Origin: Polyangiaceae bacterium
GTDB taxonomy: Bacteria > Myxococcota_A > Polyangia > Polyangiales > Polyangiaceae
DNA length: 64,000 nt
Direction: 5' to 3'
Assembly (NCBI GenBank): GCA_041389725.1
Contig: JAWKRG010000015.1
Coordinates: 165,636-229,635, forward strand
The first letter of the stretch is position 1; the number at the start of each line of letters is the position of its first letter. Positions 17,619-26,245 of the stretch are shown here, in pieces. The notes beneath the pieces are model-generated. The model saw only the letters and a list, made by a program, of their open reading frames with translations. It ran no database searches and was not told the DNA's origin. The translations under genes were made by a program, and so were the position numbers.

Positions 17619-17955
17619 AGCGTCCCCCGTTGCGTGCGCGGTCGGCCGTTAGTGCGTGCCTGGTGCCGGTCTTGGTGTCGTGCATGGTCGGCCAGACTCG
17701 CCACCACGTTAATGACCCAGCGAGAACCAGAACGTACCCAACCCACCACGAAACTCGCGGCTTCCGTACTTGGTTCGGTCTGCTGAGTGACGAAGCTTGC
17801 TGCGTCGGTCCGCATGCAGCCCACCTTGACTGAGCACGGTCGAGTCATCCAGCGCAATCAGCCTCGACAGAGACGTGAACGTCAGGGGCCGCGCACCAAA
17901 CGTTGAGGTTGCGCTTGCGCTTGAGCAAGGACTTCTCGCGCTTAGATTGTTGGGC
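17619..17955. other. Intergenic stretch without a convincing gene
   Basis: 337 bases between the minus-strand winged-helix gene and the acidic plus-strand gene. Only short overlapping open frames occur, without ribosome sites or family resemblance. It must hold the promoters of both divergent units, but none can be pointed to with confidence. Confidence 0.5.
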
Positions 17956-18321
17956 ATGAAACACATCGATCTGCTCATCGTCCCCAAAGCCCGACACTGC
18001 GCCGCGATGGTCTCGAACCCTGCGGCTATCCATCGCATCGAGCGGGAGGAAGACGAGTTCGACGAAGACGAAGACGACACTGACGACGACGAGGACGAGG
18101 ACGACATCGACGAGGATACCGACGACGAAGACGAGTACGGGGACAACACCGACGACGACGCGGACCCGGGGGACGACGAGGAGGCTGAAGACGATGGCGA
18201 TGAGGACGAGAACGAGAACGAGGACGAGGACGACGACTACCCGGACGATGAAGAAGACGAGGACGAAGTCGACAACGTGGCAGATGACGACGAGGCGTTC
18301 TGGAGCGACGGCGCCGAATAG
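17956..18321 (+). CDS. Extremely acidic small protein
   Basis: About 121 residues from the ATG at 17956; an in-frame GTG at 17875 would extend it. After a short ordinary N-terminus (MKHIDLLIVPKARHCAAMVS) nearly the whole remainder consists of Asp and Glu, with occasional Thr, Tyr and Asn, giving a very low isoelectric point. Such tracts occur in DNA-mimic anti-restriction proteins and histone-chaperone-like proteins, but also as neutral low-complexity expansions. The opposite strand reads as a poly-Ser frame, which is rejected. The location in a defence island makes a DNA-mimic idea testable but unproven. Confidence 0.45.
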   Translation: MKHIDLLIVPKARHCAAMVSNPAAIHRIEREEDEFDEDEDDTDDDEDEDDIDEDTDDEDEYGDNTDDDADPGDDEEAEDDGDEDENENEDEDDDYPDDEEDEDEVDNVADDDEAFWSDGAE

Positions 18322-18398
18322 CTACTGGCAGGTCAGGGCGAAGCGGCGCGCCATGAGCAAGTCGCGCGACCGGAGCGGCCCCCGCCCGGCTCTGAGCA

Positions 18399-18446
18399 GG
18401 CGGCTGTCAGCCACCGGGTCGTTGGTTCGAGTCCATCGACGAGCCA
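18399..18446 (+). other. tRNA-Asp-like 3' fragment
   Basis: A sequence folding like the 3' two-thirds of a tRNA: an anticodon arm GGCGG-CTGTCAG-CCACC (one mismatch, anticodon GTC, T33 and A37 present), variable GGGTC, T arm GTTGG-TTCGAGT-CCATC (one mismatch), then GACGAGCCA. No matching 5' acceptor or D arm precedes it. This is what an integrative element leaves when it duplicates the tRNA 3' end. It may mark an internal island boundary. Confidence 0.4.
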
Positions 18447-18532
18447 GTTCCTCGCTGCATCATGCGCGCGAGCCGCCGGCTCGCTTGTGGCGTGGCGCCC
18501 ATGGGCTCGGCAGCCGGCGGGCGGTTTAGCGA

Positions 18533-20173
18533 TCACGCTCGGAACCAGGCTGAGCGTGCGATGCGTAGGCGCGCTCGGCCGTCCTGCAACACGTGCAGAC
18601 GAACACGGGGATCCCCCAACAAGAGCAGCAACGGCCACGACGGCCAAAGCTCGGGCTCGAACCACGGCCACCATCGGTGGGGCATTCGACGCCATGCGCT
18701 CGAGCCCGGCGTCACCCCCTTCGACACCCAGCCAAGACGAAAGCGGGCGTCTCCAACGCGAGCATCAACGCCCCGCAGGGGTACGGCCCAGTCGGTCGGC
18801 AGTGGCGTGGGCTGAGAACCCGACATGCGAATTGCGAGGTCCAGGATCTGCTTCGCGACCTCCGCGGCGGCAACGTCCGTTTCTACGGCTCGACGCTCCC
18901 ACCAATGCCTCGAAGTGAGCGTGACTTCGATGACTTGGGGCGAGATCGCGAGACCAATTGAACCGCGACCGGCCTCGTCGCCTTCTTGCCGGGCCGACAG
19001 CAGGCGCGGCTCCAGCCCGTCGGTAGCTCCGCTCAGGGCCTGAGCAAGCCCGCCAAAGGTCGTCTCCCGAACCGTTGGTTCCGCCAGTGCTGCTGGCCTC
19101 CAATCGAAGCCGAGACCAGGATCGCTCAACAGACCGAACCCGTCCGGCACGTCGACAGCGATACCTCGGGTTCTCATCGCGTCGCGGAGGTAGGAACCCC
19201 AGAACCCGCGAAGCACCTTCGCGGCTTCGGCGTCGTCGAGCTCGCGAGACCAAGCCTGCGTTGACTCGCTGAGCTCGTGCACCGTCGACGCAGCGGCTGC
19301 CAAGTCGCGGGCCGCCAAAGCTTGCCCCCAGCGCCGATATGCGTCGAACCACGTCTTGGACTGTCGCTCGCTTCCACCGGCCAGAGAGAGACGTCCCGGA
19401 GCGTTCGGCATCGTGACAACGACCACATCGCACTCTTCGTCGACGCAGGCCCAACAGCTTCGACCGGCTTGTCGACACCGTTTCGGCGTTTTGTACTTGG
19501 GCTCGCTTCGAAGTCCAGCGACGCGACCATCCACTGCCAGCACTGCCACCGCCTCGCCGTTGCCAACGGGAAACGGTACTACGTTGCCGCCGCGTACAAG
19601 CAGTGAGTGCTGCTGCGGCGTGAACGCACCGTTGACAAATCCCAGCTGTCGCAGCGCTTGAGATCGGCACCCCGCCACGGCCCCGCATGGCTGGAGCCAG
19701 GTCCACCTCTTTGGTGTGTCTCTCAGGCGGACAAAGTCGAACGCCTCGGTCGACTTGACCTCGAGAGCCCTCGTGCTGCCGGCCTGCCCGACGAGAAAGT
19801 CTGGCAGGGGGAAGCGCGAACCCATGTTGGCCTGCCCCTGTCCGCGTCGGTAAGAGACGACGCGCACGATTTCGTTTCCGATGCCACGGTTCAGTAGGAA
19901 AGCGATCACCTCGCCGAAATCGCCGAGCCGAGAGCCCCCCATGCCGCGCGCCTTAGCGCGGTACAGTCCTTGGACATACCTTTCGGCGTCGGCCGCGAGC
20001 CCCTCGGCGTCCAGCTCTAGTTCCTCGGCAATTAGATCGAGCGCACTATCATCGACGTCGATGGTCGTTGTGGCCCCCGACCCCGCGAAGGCTCCGAGCC
20101 AACCGCTCTGGTCCGCCACCTCGACCACGCCGAAGAGAGATGTCTGGACTCTCTTCACCTCAAGCTTAGGCAC
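18533..20173 (-). CDS. Large unknown protein with PD-(D/E)XK-like core
   Basis: 546 residues, GTG start at 20173. An N-terminal region contains GDFGEVIAFLLNRG (Glu88), then LPDFLVGQ (Asp125) and ALEVKST (Glu138, Lys140), the spacing and order of the PD-(D/E)XK nuclease core found in many restriction and defence enzymes. A four-cysteine cluster (CRQAGRSCWACVDEEC, about 231-246) may bind zinc. The C-terminal half shows no known family; one segment, EVTLTSRHWWERRAVETDV, lies near 425. It stands in opposite orientation to the following defence genes. It is probably a nuclease or nuclease-like defence component; the family is not recognised. Confidence 0.6.
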   Translation of the reverse strand: MPKLEVKRVQTSLFGVVEVADQSGWLGAFAGSGATTTIDVDDSALDLIAEELELDAEGLAADAERYVQGLYRAKARGMGGSRLGDFGEVIAFLLNRGIGNEIVRVVSYRRGQGQANMGSRFPLPDFLVGQAGSTRALEVKSTEAFDFVRLRDTPKRWTWLQPCGAVAGCRSQALRQLGFVNGAFTPQQHSLLVRGGNVVPFPVGNGEAVAVLAVDGRVAGLRSEPKYKTPKRCRQAGRSCWACVDEECDVVVVTMPNAPGRLSLAGGSERQSKTWFDAYRRWGQALAARDLAAAASTVHELSESTQAWSRELDDAEAAKVLRGFWGSYLRDAMRTRGIAVDVPDGFGLLSDPGLGFDWRPAALAEPTVRETTFGGLAQALSGATDGLEPRLLSARQEGDEAGRGSIGLAISPQVIEVTLTSRHWWERRAVETDVAAAEVAKQILDLAIRMSGSQPTPLPTDWAVPLRGVDARVGDARFRLGWVSKGVTPGSSAWRRMPHRWWPWFEPELWPSWPLLLLLGDPRVRLHVLQDGRARLRIARSAWFRA

Positions 20174-20481
20174 AGTGACCCTCGTGGCATTTCTTGCTTT
20201 CTACCACCGGGATCACGTGGAACCCAGAAGAGACGCTCGCGCGGTGCGCTTCGAGCTCCTGCCGTGAAAGACGCTGTTTAAGAGAGCACCGACGAAGCAC
20301 TCTACGAGCGTCCTCCACAGCGACGCACTGGGTGGTGAGGCCGAATCGCCGCGCACGTTCGTGCGTGAGTCCGGCGCAGTTGAGCTGCAGCTCGACGGCG
20401 TGCAACGAAGCCCAGAAAATGCGCCTGACCACCAGTGGTTCGGGGCGCACTTCCTGAGATCCGCCACTTTGTCGGAGGCTC
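20174..20481. other. Divergent intergenic region
   Basis: 308 bases between the PD-(D/E)XK-like gene (minus) and the next gene (plus). No RNA gene, hairpin terminator or clear -35/-10 pair was seen. Short overlapping open frames on the minus strand lack ribosome sites and are not called. Confidence 0.5.
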
Positions 20482-21453
20482 GTGTCAGATTTCGACGGAT
20501 CGGCTGATACGAAGAGAACCATGAACTCACTTGCGCTCCGCGAACCCCTCCGAGCATTCATCCAGCACCTGGGTCTGGACGAGCTCATTGCCCCCGGCGA
20601 ACTCGAGGATGGGCTGGCCCAGCTGGAGGTCGAACTCCAACGCTTGGCCCTCGACGCCCAGGCGGCCACGGTGCGCGGGGTTCCCTTGGCCGACGCAGTC
20701 CTCGACTTCGAGAACTTCCATCAGCTCGCTCGGCTACACGCCGCCGTCGACGACATCTTGACGATGTCGTTGCCCGCAGAGCTTGAGACATGGGTTCGAC
20801 GTCTTCTCGCATCACCCGAGCCGCCATCGCTTGAGGTGATGCGCACGGCTCTGGTTGCAACGGCGGCAGACCCCACCAATCCACTACAACAGGCACTCGC
20901 TCGCTTCTTTCTGTTCGAGGGGGTGCGGTTTCAGCTCGTGGTGATGGTGAAGTGGTTCCCGACGGAGACCATCGGCGTGGGCCTCGACGTCGGCGAACTC
21001 AGTCGAATCGCGGAGAGCCGTATCAACGGATGGATGGCAGAGGGAGACCCGACGCCCGCCGACACGAGACCGTTCCACATGCTGGTGGCAGCAGCCCTAC
21101 ATGGCCTCGACGAGCACGTCGGCGAGCTGCGGGCAACCATTGCCACCCTGCAGTCGGACTTCATCGAGGCCGCGCGTCGACACGCCCAGATCGAAGCGCA
21201 GCTGAATGAGATGGACACGACCGACGCGCTGCTGATCCGCAACGCGATTGCGCCCGTCTTGGGAGAGCAGCAGCTCACCGTGGACCACCTCCAGCGGCGG
21301 CACTTCCTGGCGATGGGGGACGTTTCGCGCAACGCACTCGACCAACGGTTTCGACGGGCGAGACAGCGCGGCGCTGAGGGGCTGAAGCGACGTCGTGTAG
21401 CACTGCTCGACTTGATCCGCGACGAATCGTCGTCCCTGACGGAGGTGCGCTAG
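20482..21453 (+). CDS. Hypothetical helical protein in defence region
   Basis: 323 residues from GTG 20482 (GGAGG three bases upstream), or 310 from the ATG at 20521; the choice is open. Composition and patterning are mostly helical, with a likely coiled coil around 215-245 (LRATIATLQSDFIEAARRHA and onwards) and a basic C-terminus (RRARQRGAEGLKRRRVALLD). No family recognised. It is followed 2 bases later by a membrane-type small protein, so the two are translationally linked. Confidence 0.6.
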   Translation: MSDFDGSADTKRTMNSLALREPLRAFIQHLGLDELIAPGELEDGLAQLEVELQRLALDAQAATVRGVPLADAVLDFENFHQLARLHAAVDDILTMSLPAELETWVRRLLASPEPPSLEVMRTALVATAADPTNPLQQALARFFLFEGVRFQLVVMVKWFPTETIGVGLDVGELSRIAESRINGWMAEGDPTPADTRPFHMLVAAALHGLDEHVGELRATIATLQSDFIEAARRHAQIEAQLNEMDTTDALLIRNAIAPVLGEQQLTVDHLQRRHFLAMGDVSRNALDQRFRRARQRGAEGLKRRRVALLDLIRDESSSLTEVR

Positions 21454-21455
21454 TC

Positions 21456-22016
21456 ATGTGGAACGAGAACGCACTCGCCCCTCTTCGATGGCAAGACGTC
21501 GCGAGCCAGCTCGTGACCCACCCGGCAGGGGCGCTGGTTCGCCTCAACCCCTATCAAGTCGAACATCCCCGCGACGCGGGTCTGGTACTGAGCGTTGGCC
21601 TTCCTGTTGGACAGCGCGCGGACTACCGGCTCGACCTTGGTGACGGGAGCCGGTTGGCGGTTCAGTACTTCGGCACGCACTATCTCGCTCGGCTCGAAAG
21701 GGCGCCTTCGGCTGCCGCCCTCGAAAAAGCGCTCCAGGGAACACCCGGCACGTCCGTCGTTGGCATGATCGCGATCGGTGCGCTCGCCGGGTTGGCTCTG
21801 AGTCGCAGCAAGGACGGGGCGATCGCGGGGGCAGCTATCGGAGGCCTGGCGGCGCTAGCGGGGGTGACGGTCGCCAACGCCTCCTCGGCCCCGGCGACAT
21901 CTGAGGCCGCGGCTGATTTGGCGAGTGTTTTCGCGGGTGCAGGAGGGGCAGCGCGTAGTTCCAGGCCCGGCCGAGGCACATCTGGGCGCCGATCTCCACG
22001 CAACAAACCCGCCTGA
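21456..22016 (+). CDS. Small protein with glycine-zipper membrane segment
   Basis: 186 residues. The first 95 form a compact beta-rich region (ALVRLNPYQVEHPRDAGLVL, then LDLGDGSRLAVQYFGTHYLA). Residues about 102-142 make a hydrophobic Gly/Ala-rich hairpin (VVGMIAIGALAGLAL and AIAGAAIGGLAALAGVTVA), a glycine-zipper-like membrane element, and the tail is basic. No family recognised. Coupled to the helical protein upstream, it might be a membrane effector of an unnamed two-gene system, but nothing in the sequence proves this. Confidence 0.55.
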   Translation: MWNENALAPLRWQDVASQLVTHPAGALVRLNPYQVEHPRDAGLVLSVGLPVGQRADYRLDLGDGSRLAVQYFGTHYLARLERAPSAAALEKALQGTPGTSVVGMIAIGALAGLALSRSKDGAIAGAAIGGLAALAGVTVANASSAPATSEAAADLASVFAGAGGAARSSRPGRGTSGRRSPRNKPA

Positions 22017-22042
22017 AACATCCCAAACCCAACCAAACCCAA

Positions 22043-22070
22043 TTGACGCCAACAAGACCGGCTGTTAACC
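22043..22070 (+). promoter_or_regulatory. Candidate promoter of the MADS operon
   Basis: TTGACG (22043-22048) and TTAACC (22065-22070) are separated by 16 bases, 43 bases upstream of the first gene of the 12-gene unit. Upstream are two copies of CCAAACCCAA (22023-22042 region), which could bind the small HTH protein encoded first in the operon. The -10 match is imperfect. Confidence 0.4.
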
Positions 22071-22112
22071 TGCCGTTCTCTGGAAAGGTCCGTCTGCTTC
22101 CGAGAGGACTCG

Positions 22113-22331
22113 ATGGAAGACCGCTGGCTATCAGTCGACGAAATCGCCGAGTATCTGGGCGTCTCCAAAGACACCGTTTACTCGTGGGTGACCGCGAAGG
22201 GGATGCCCGGCCACAAGGTGGGCCGCTTCTGGAAGTTCAAGCGGGAGGACGTCGACGAGTGGATCCGCGCTGGCGGCGCAGCGTCCTCTTCGGACGAGCT
22301 AGCACGAGAGGAGTCGAAGAAGAGTGGCTAA
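22113..22331 (+). CDS. mad1: MADS helix-turn-helix protein MAD1
   Basis: 72 residues. Residues 4-52 are an excisionase/MerR-type HTH_17 domain: RWLSVDEIAEYLGVSKDTVY then GHKVGRFWKFKREDVDEWI. The tail is charged. It overlaps the start of the methyltransferase gene by 8 bases. In the methylation-associated defence system the first gene encodes such an HTH protein, thought to be regulatory. The size and position fit, and it is the natural candidate for autoregulating the operon from the upstream repeats. Confidence 0.8.
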   Translation: MEDRWLSVDEIAEYLGVSKDTVYSWVTAKGMPGHKVGRFWKFKREDVDEWIRAGGAASSSDELAREESKKSG

Positions 22332-24342
22332 GGCGGCCAAGAAGCACGCTCTCGGCGAGGTCACCTCCCTCGAGGAGGGCAAAATCCTCGACTACATCAC
22401 GGGCAGCCCGCTGAAGGACAGCGCGAAGGAGCAGGTGCGCCAGCGCATCGCTCGCGCGCTCTTCCACGAGTACGGCATCTCACTTGATGACATGGAACCG
22501 GACTTCAAGCTCAAGGTCGACGGCCGTAACACGAAGATCGACATCGCCATCTTCGAGCACGAAGCGGGTCATTCAGCGGACGCAATTCGGCGCATCGTCA
22601 TCTGCCAGAAGGAACCGACCAACGGGAGGAAGTCCGCGTACAAGATGCGGGACCACGAGCAAGCCCAGAAGGAGTTCGGGCTCCTTCACGCAGCGATGAC
22701 GGAGGCTTCGAACTGCCGCTACGGCCTTTGGACGAACGGGTTGGAGTTCTTCTTCTTCGAGAAGGAGAAAACACGCTTCGACGTGAAGTTCAAGCCGATT
22801 GGGGACTGGCCTCTCTCCGAGGAGTCGATCGGGACCCGAGACCTGGTCTCGACAGCCCGGATGCGTCGTGCTTCGGCCGAGATGCTGCGCACCGCCTTTC
22901 GCCGTTGCCATAACTTCATTCACGGCAACGAAGGGATGCCAAAGGATGCGGCGTTCTGGCAGTTCCTCTATCTCATCTTCGCCAAGATGCACGATGAGAA
23001 ACGAGAACGCGATCAAATGCCCCGCTTCTGGGCTGGTCCGACCGAGCAGTTCGACACGAAGGGTCGCAAGGCGATCCGGGCTCGAATTGAGCCGCTGTTC
23101 GACGAGGTGAAGCGCAAACACGCGTCGATCTTCCGTGGCAACGAAGAGATCACGCTCTCGGACCGAGCCCTCGCGTTCATGGTATCCGAGCTCGCCAAGT
23201 ACGACTTCGGTCGTACCGACGTGGACGCCAAAGGAACGGCGTATCAGGAGATCGTCGGCGCGAACTTACGGGGTGACCGGGGTCAGTACTTCACCCCCCG
23301 CGGCGCGATCAAGCTGATCGTCGAGATGCTCGACCCGAAACCCGACGAGCGCGTCCTCGACCCAGCTTGCGGCACCGGTGGTTTCCTCATTTCTACGTTG
23401 GACTACTTGAACAAGCGGTTCCACGACGAAGCGAAAGTGGAAGTCGGGGTCGAGTCGACCGAGGAGTTCCTGTCATTGCGAGATCGTCTGGCGCACTTCG
23501 CCAAGACGGGATTGTTCGGCGCCGACTTCGATCCCTTCCTCGTGCGCGCCGCCCAGATGAACATCGTCATGGCGTCGAATGCGGAGGCGCGGTTGTTCAA
23601 CATGAACTCCCTCGAGTTCCCGGCGGGCCATCTCACTGGCGTGAAGGACGCGAAAAAGTACGCCGACCTGGGGACGATGGACGTGGTCCTGACCAATCCT
23701 CCGTTCGGCTCGGATATCCCGGTCACTGACCCGAACATCCTTCAGAAGTTCGACCTCGCCCATGTGTGGGAACGGACCGAGGACGGCGCCTTCAAGAACT
23801 CCGGCCGACTGCACGGCAGCGTGTCACCAGAGGTCCTGTTCATCGAGCGGTGCGTGGAGTGGCTCAGGCCCGGCGGCCGGATGGGCATCGTTCTGCCGGA
23901 CGGCATCCTCGGAAACCCAGGCGACGAGTACATTCGCTCATGGATTCTACGCCACTGCTGGGTGCTGGCGAGCGTCGACCTTCCCGTCGAGGTGTTCATC
24001 GTAGAGGCCAACGTCAACATCCTCACCAGCCTTCTTTTTCTCAAGAAGAAGTCTCAACACGAGGTCCAGGCCGCCGACCTCGGGGCCGACAACGACTACC
24101 CGGTGTTCATGGCAGTGGCCGAGAAGGTCGGTTACGACCGCCGCGGCAATACGCTTTACGAGCGAAGCCCCGACGGTGAGGAGATCGTCGTCGAGGAGCC
24201 CGAGACAGAGAGCATCAGGATCAATGGCCGTGTGGTGACACGCACATTCACTCGGAGGAAGAAGGTCGTGGACAACGATCTGCCGAAGATCGGCAAGGCG
24301 TATGCGGAGTTTCGGCGGAAAAATCGGGAGCCGGGATCATGA
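22324..24342 (+). CDS. mad2: MADS N6-adenine DNA methyltransferase MAD2
   Basis: 672 residues, GTG start. The N-terminal 170 residues look like the HSDR_N_2/type I N-terminal domain (IVICQKEPTNGRKSAYKMRD and LWTNGLEFFFFEKEKTRFDV). A helical HsdM-type bundle follows, then the catalytic domain with the SAM-binding DPACGTGGFL at 346-355 and the catalytic NPPF motif at 458-461 (NPPFGSDIP). The reaction is transfer of a methyl group from SAM to the N6 of adenine in host DNA, using the specificity protein encoded three genes on. No HsdR translocase is present nearby, so this is not a classical type I system. Confidence 0.9.
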   Translation: MAKAAKKHALGEVTSLEEGKILDYITGSPLKDSAKEQVRQRIARALFHEYGISLDDMEPDFKLKVDGRNTKIDIAIFEHEAGHSADAIRRIVICQKEPTNGRKSAYKMRDHEQAQKEFGLLHAAMTEASNCRYGLWTNGLEFFFFEKEKTRFDVKFKPIGDWPLSEESIGTRDLVSTARMRRASAEMLRTAFRRCHNFIHGNEGMPKDAAFWQFLYLIFAKMHDEKRERDQMPRFWAGPTEQFDTKGRKAIRARIEPLFDEVKRKHASIFRGNEEITLSDRALAFMVSELAKYDFGRTDVDAKGTAYQEIVGANLRGDRGQYFTPRGAIKLIVEMLDPKPDERVLDPACGTGGFLISTLDYLNKRFHDEAKVEVGVESTEEFLSLRDRLAHFAKTGLFGADFDPFLVRAAQMNIVMASNAEARLFNMNSLEFPAGHLTGVKDAKKYADLGTMDVVLTNPPFGSDIPVTDPNILQKFDLAHVWERTEDGAFKNSGRLHGSVSPEVLFIERCVEWLRPGGRMGIVLPDGILGNPGDEYIRSWILRHCWVLASVDLPVEVFIVEANVNILTSLLFLKKKSQHEVQAADLGADNDYPVFMAVAEKVGYDRRGNTLYERSPDGEEIVVEEPETESIRINGRVVTRTFTRRKKVVDNDLPKIGKAYAEFRRKNREPGS

Positions 24343-25619
24343 TCACTCGCATAGAAGCAACGAACTACCGGTGCTTCGAACAGCTCGACGTGGACTTGGG
24401 TCGCTTCGGAGTTGTCGTCGGCGCCAACGGTTCGGGAAAGACGACCCTCTTAGACATTCCCGTTCTGCTTGGAGACCTAATTGAAGCAGCCAACATCTCG
24501 ATGGCGTTCCTCAACGCTTCCCAGCCGCGAGGAGCGCGGGCTGGCTCGCTGCTCGAACTCGTCCACAAGGAGCGCGGGGACTGGTTCATCTTTGCGGTTG
24601 AAGCTCAACTCCCTGAGCGCGTCGTTCGGGACCTGCTCGAGGGCGCAACCGACACCGTCAAGCAGCACGAAGACCGTTGGCCGAAATACGTCCGCTACGA
24701 GCTTCGCCTGCAGGTTTTCAACAAGCGTGCACTGCAGGTGCAGAACGAATACTTCTTCACGTTCTCGGAGCAACATCAGCCGCCTCGGAACGGCGCGCGC
24801 CTTCACGGGGAGATCGATCCCAAGCGCGAGTGGCATTTCGCGATTCGACGCGAGTACGGAGGGGAGGCGGAGTTCCGCATCGAGACCAAACCGAAGGCGA
24901 AAGTGCGTGGGACGTTTCTTGACCCGGACATCCTCGCGCTCCCCAAGGTCCGCTTCGAGACCAAGACGGAATACCCAGCCGCTCGCTGGCTAGTCGAGGC
25001 CTTGACCGACGAGGCGGTGTTCTTCGATCCCGTATGGAGCGACCTCCGCACGGCGAGCAAGCCAGGTTTGCCTGACCGCGTGACGGCCGATGGGCTCAAT
25101 CTCCCGTGGCTTGCGATGGCAATGAGGAACGACCTGCCCGAGCACTTCGACGCGTGGAAGGAGCACGTCCGAATCGCCCTGCCTCAGGTCACCAACATCG
25201 AGGTGATTGAGCGCGAAGAGGACCACCACGCCTATTTCCGGCTGACCTACAATGACAGCTACGCGGTCACATCATCCGGCCTGTCCGACGGCACGCTGCG
25301 GGTGTTGGCCTTGACCCTGCTGCCATACCTGGCGTCGCCACCAAAGCTCCTGGTCGTCGAGGAGCCAGAGAACGGCATCCACCCGCGCGCGATCGAGACC
25401 GTCCTCGAAGGACTCTCGTCGATAGACGACAGTCAGGTGTTGGTCTCGTCCCATTCCCCGGTCGTGGTCGCGAACGTGAAGCTCGAAGATCTGCTCGCTG
25501 CGCGGCTTCGCCGAGATGGAGCCGCAACAGTCATCCCAGGCCCCGACCATCCCCGCCTCGCAGACTGGAAGGGCTCGATCGACCTCGGAACCCTGTTCGC
25601 AGCGGGTGTGTTGGGATGA
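24339..25619 (+). CDS. mad3: MADS AAA family ATPase MAD3
   Basis: 426 residues of the RecF/OLD-like AAA_21 group. The start MITRIEATNYRCFEQLDVDL is typical of SMC-related ATPases. Walker A GANGSGKTT is at 28-36, the signature-like SSGLSDGTLRVLAL near 309-322, Walker B LLVVEEPENGIHP at about 337-349 and the switch VSSHSP near 368-373. It overlaps mad2 by 4 bases and mad4 by 4 bases. As in Gabija- or OLD-like pairs, such an ATPase usually senses or positions on DNA and controls a partner; the partner here is probably MAD4. Confidence 0.88.
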   Translation: MITRIEATNYRCFEQLDVDLGRFGVVVGANGSGKTTLLDIPVLLGDLIEAANISMAFLNASQPRGARAGSLLELVHKERGDWFIFAVEAQLPERVVRDLLEGATDTVKQHEDRWPKYVRYELRLQVFNKRALQVQNEYFFTFSEQHQPPRNGARLHGEIDPKREWHFAIRREYGGEAEFRIETKPKAKVRGTFLDPDILALPKVRFETKTEYPAARWLVEALTDEAVFFDPVWSDLRTASKPGLPDRVTADGLNLPWLAMAMRNDLPEHFDAWKEHVRIALPQVTNIEVIEREEDHHAYFRLTYNDSYAVTSSGLSDGTLRVLALTLLPYLASPPKLLVVEEPENGIHPRAIETVLEGLSSIDDSQVLVSSHSPVVVANVKLEDLLAARLRRDGAATVIPGPDHPRLADWKGSIDLGTLFAAGVLG

Positions 25620-26245
25620 GGGAGCTCGTCATTCTCGTTGCGGACAGCACGATGGCAGCGGTGCTACGCGCCTTCTTTGGACGGGAGCGCTGGGACCTAA
25701 CACTCCAATGCGCGCAATTTGACCTTTGGCCGGAAGAGGACATCTTCCACGATCCGCTGCACACCGACGGCGGCGTGCACAAGAGCGCGCAGGAACTGCT
25801 CCGCCCGTATCTCAACACGCACAGCCGTGCGATGGTCGTTCTCGATCAGCAGTTCGGGGGCGAGCTGCCGGCCGACAAGGTCCGCGAGGACATCCTTGCT
25901 CGCTTGAGCCAGAACGGGTGGCAGGAACGCTCTGAGGTTGTCGTCATCGACCCCGAACTCGAGGTGTGGCTCTGGCAGAACAGCCGGCACGTCGAGCAAG
26001 CACTGATGTTCACCGGCTCGCTGCGTCAGCATCTCCAGAACAACGGCCAGTGGCCCGCGGAAGCACCAAAGCCACTTGAGCCCAAAGAGACCATTCAGGC
26101 ACTGGTAAAGGCGAAGAAGGCGCTGAAGACGAAGGTTGTGTACTCGCGCATTGCTCGCTCAGTCTCCATCCAAGGCTGTACCGACCCGTCCTTCGAATTG
26201 TTCACCACCGCGATGCGAGTGTGGTTTCCACTGGGGGAACGATGA
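25616..26245 (+). CDS. mad4: MADS protein MAD4
   Basis: 209 residues, overlapping mad3 and mad5 by 4 bases each. Two alternating strand-acid patterns, LVILVADSTMAAVLRAFFG at 4-22 and AMVVLDQQFGGELP near 72-85, then EVVVIDPELEVWLW near 106-119, resemble the glutamate and DxD positions of TOPRIM-like or DUF4276-like proteins. These often pair with AAA_21 ATPases. This fold suggestion is inference. Identification as MAD4 rests on its position between the ATPase and the specificity subunit and on its size. Confidence 0.75.
   Translation: MRELVILVADSTMAAVLRAFFGRERWDLTLQCAQFDLWPEEDIFHDPLHTDGGVHKSAQELLRPYLNTHSRAMVVLDQQFGGELPADKVREDILARLSQNGWQERSEVVVIDPELEVWLWQNSRHVEQALMFTGSLRQHLQNNGQWPAEAPKPLEPKETIQALVKAKKALKTKVVYSRIARSVSIQGCTDPSFELFTTAMRVWFPLGER

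Noticed and set aside
17709..18149. Minus-strand poly-serine frame
   Set aside because: Reverse-strand reading of the Asp/Glu codon repeats (GAC/GAG read back as GTC/CTC and TCG/TCC frames).
20166..20669. 167-codon minus-strand frame in the divergent region
   Set aside because: Overlaps the plus-strand gene start, has no ribosome site and no ordered protein features.
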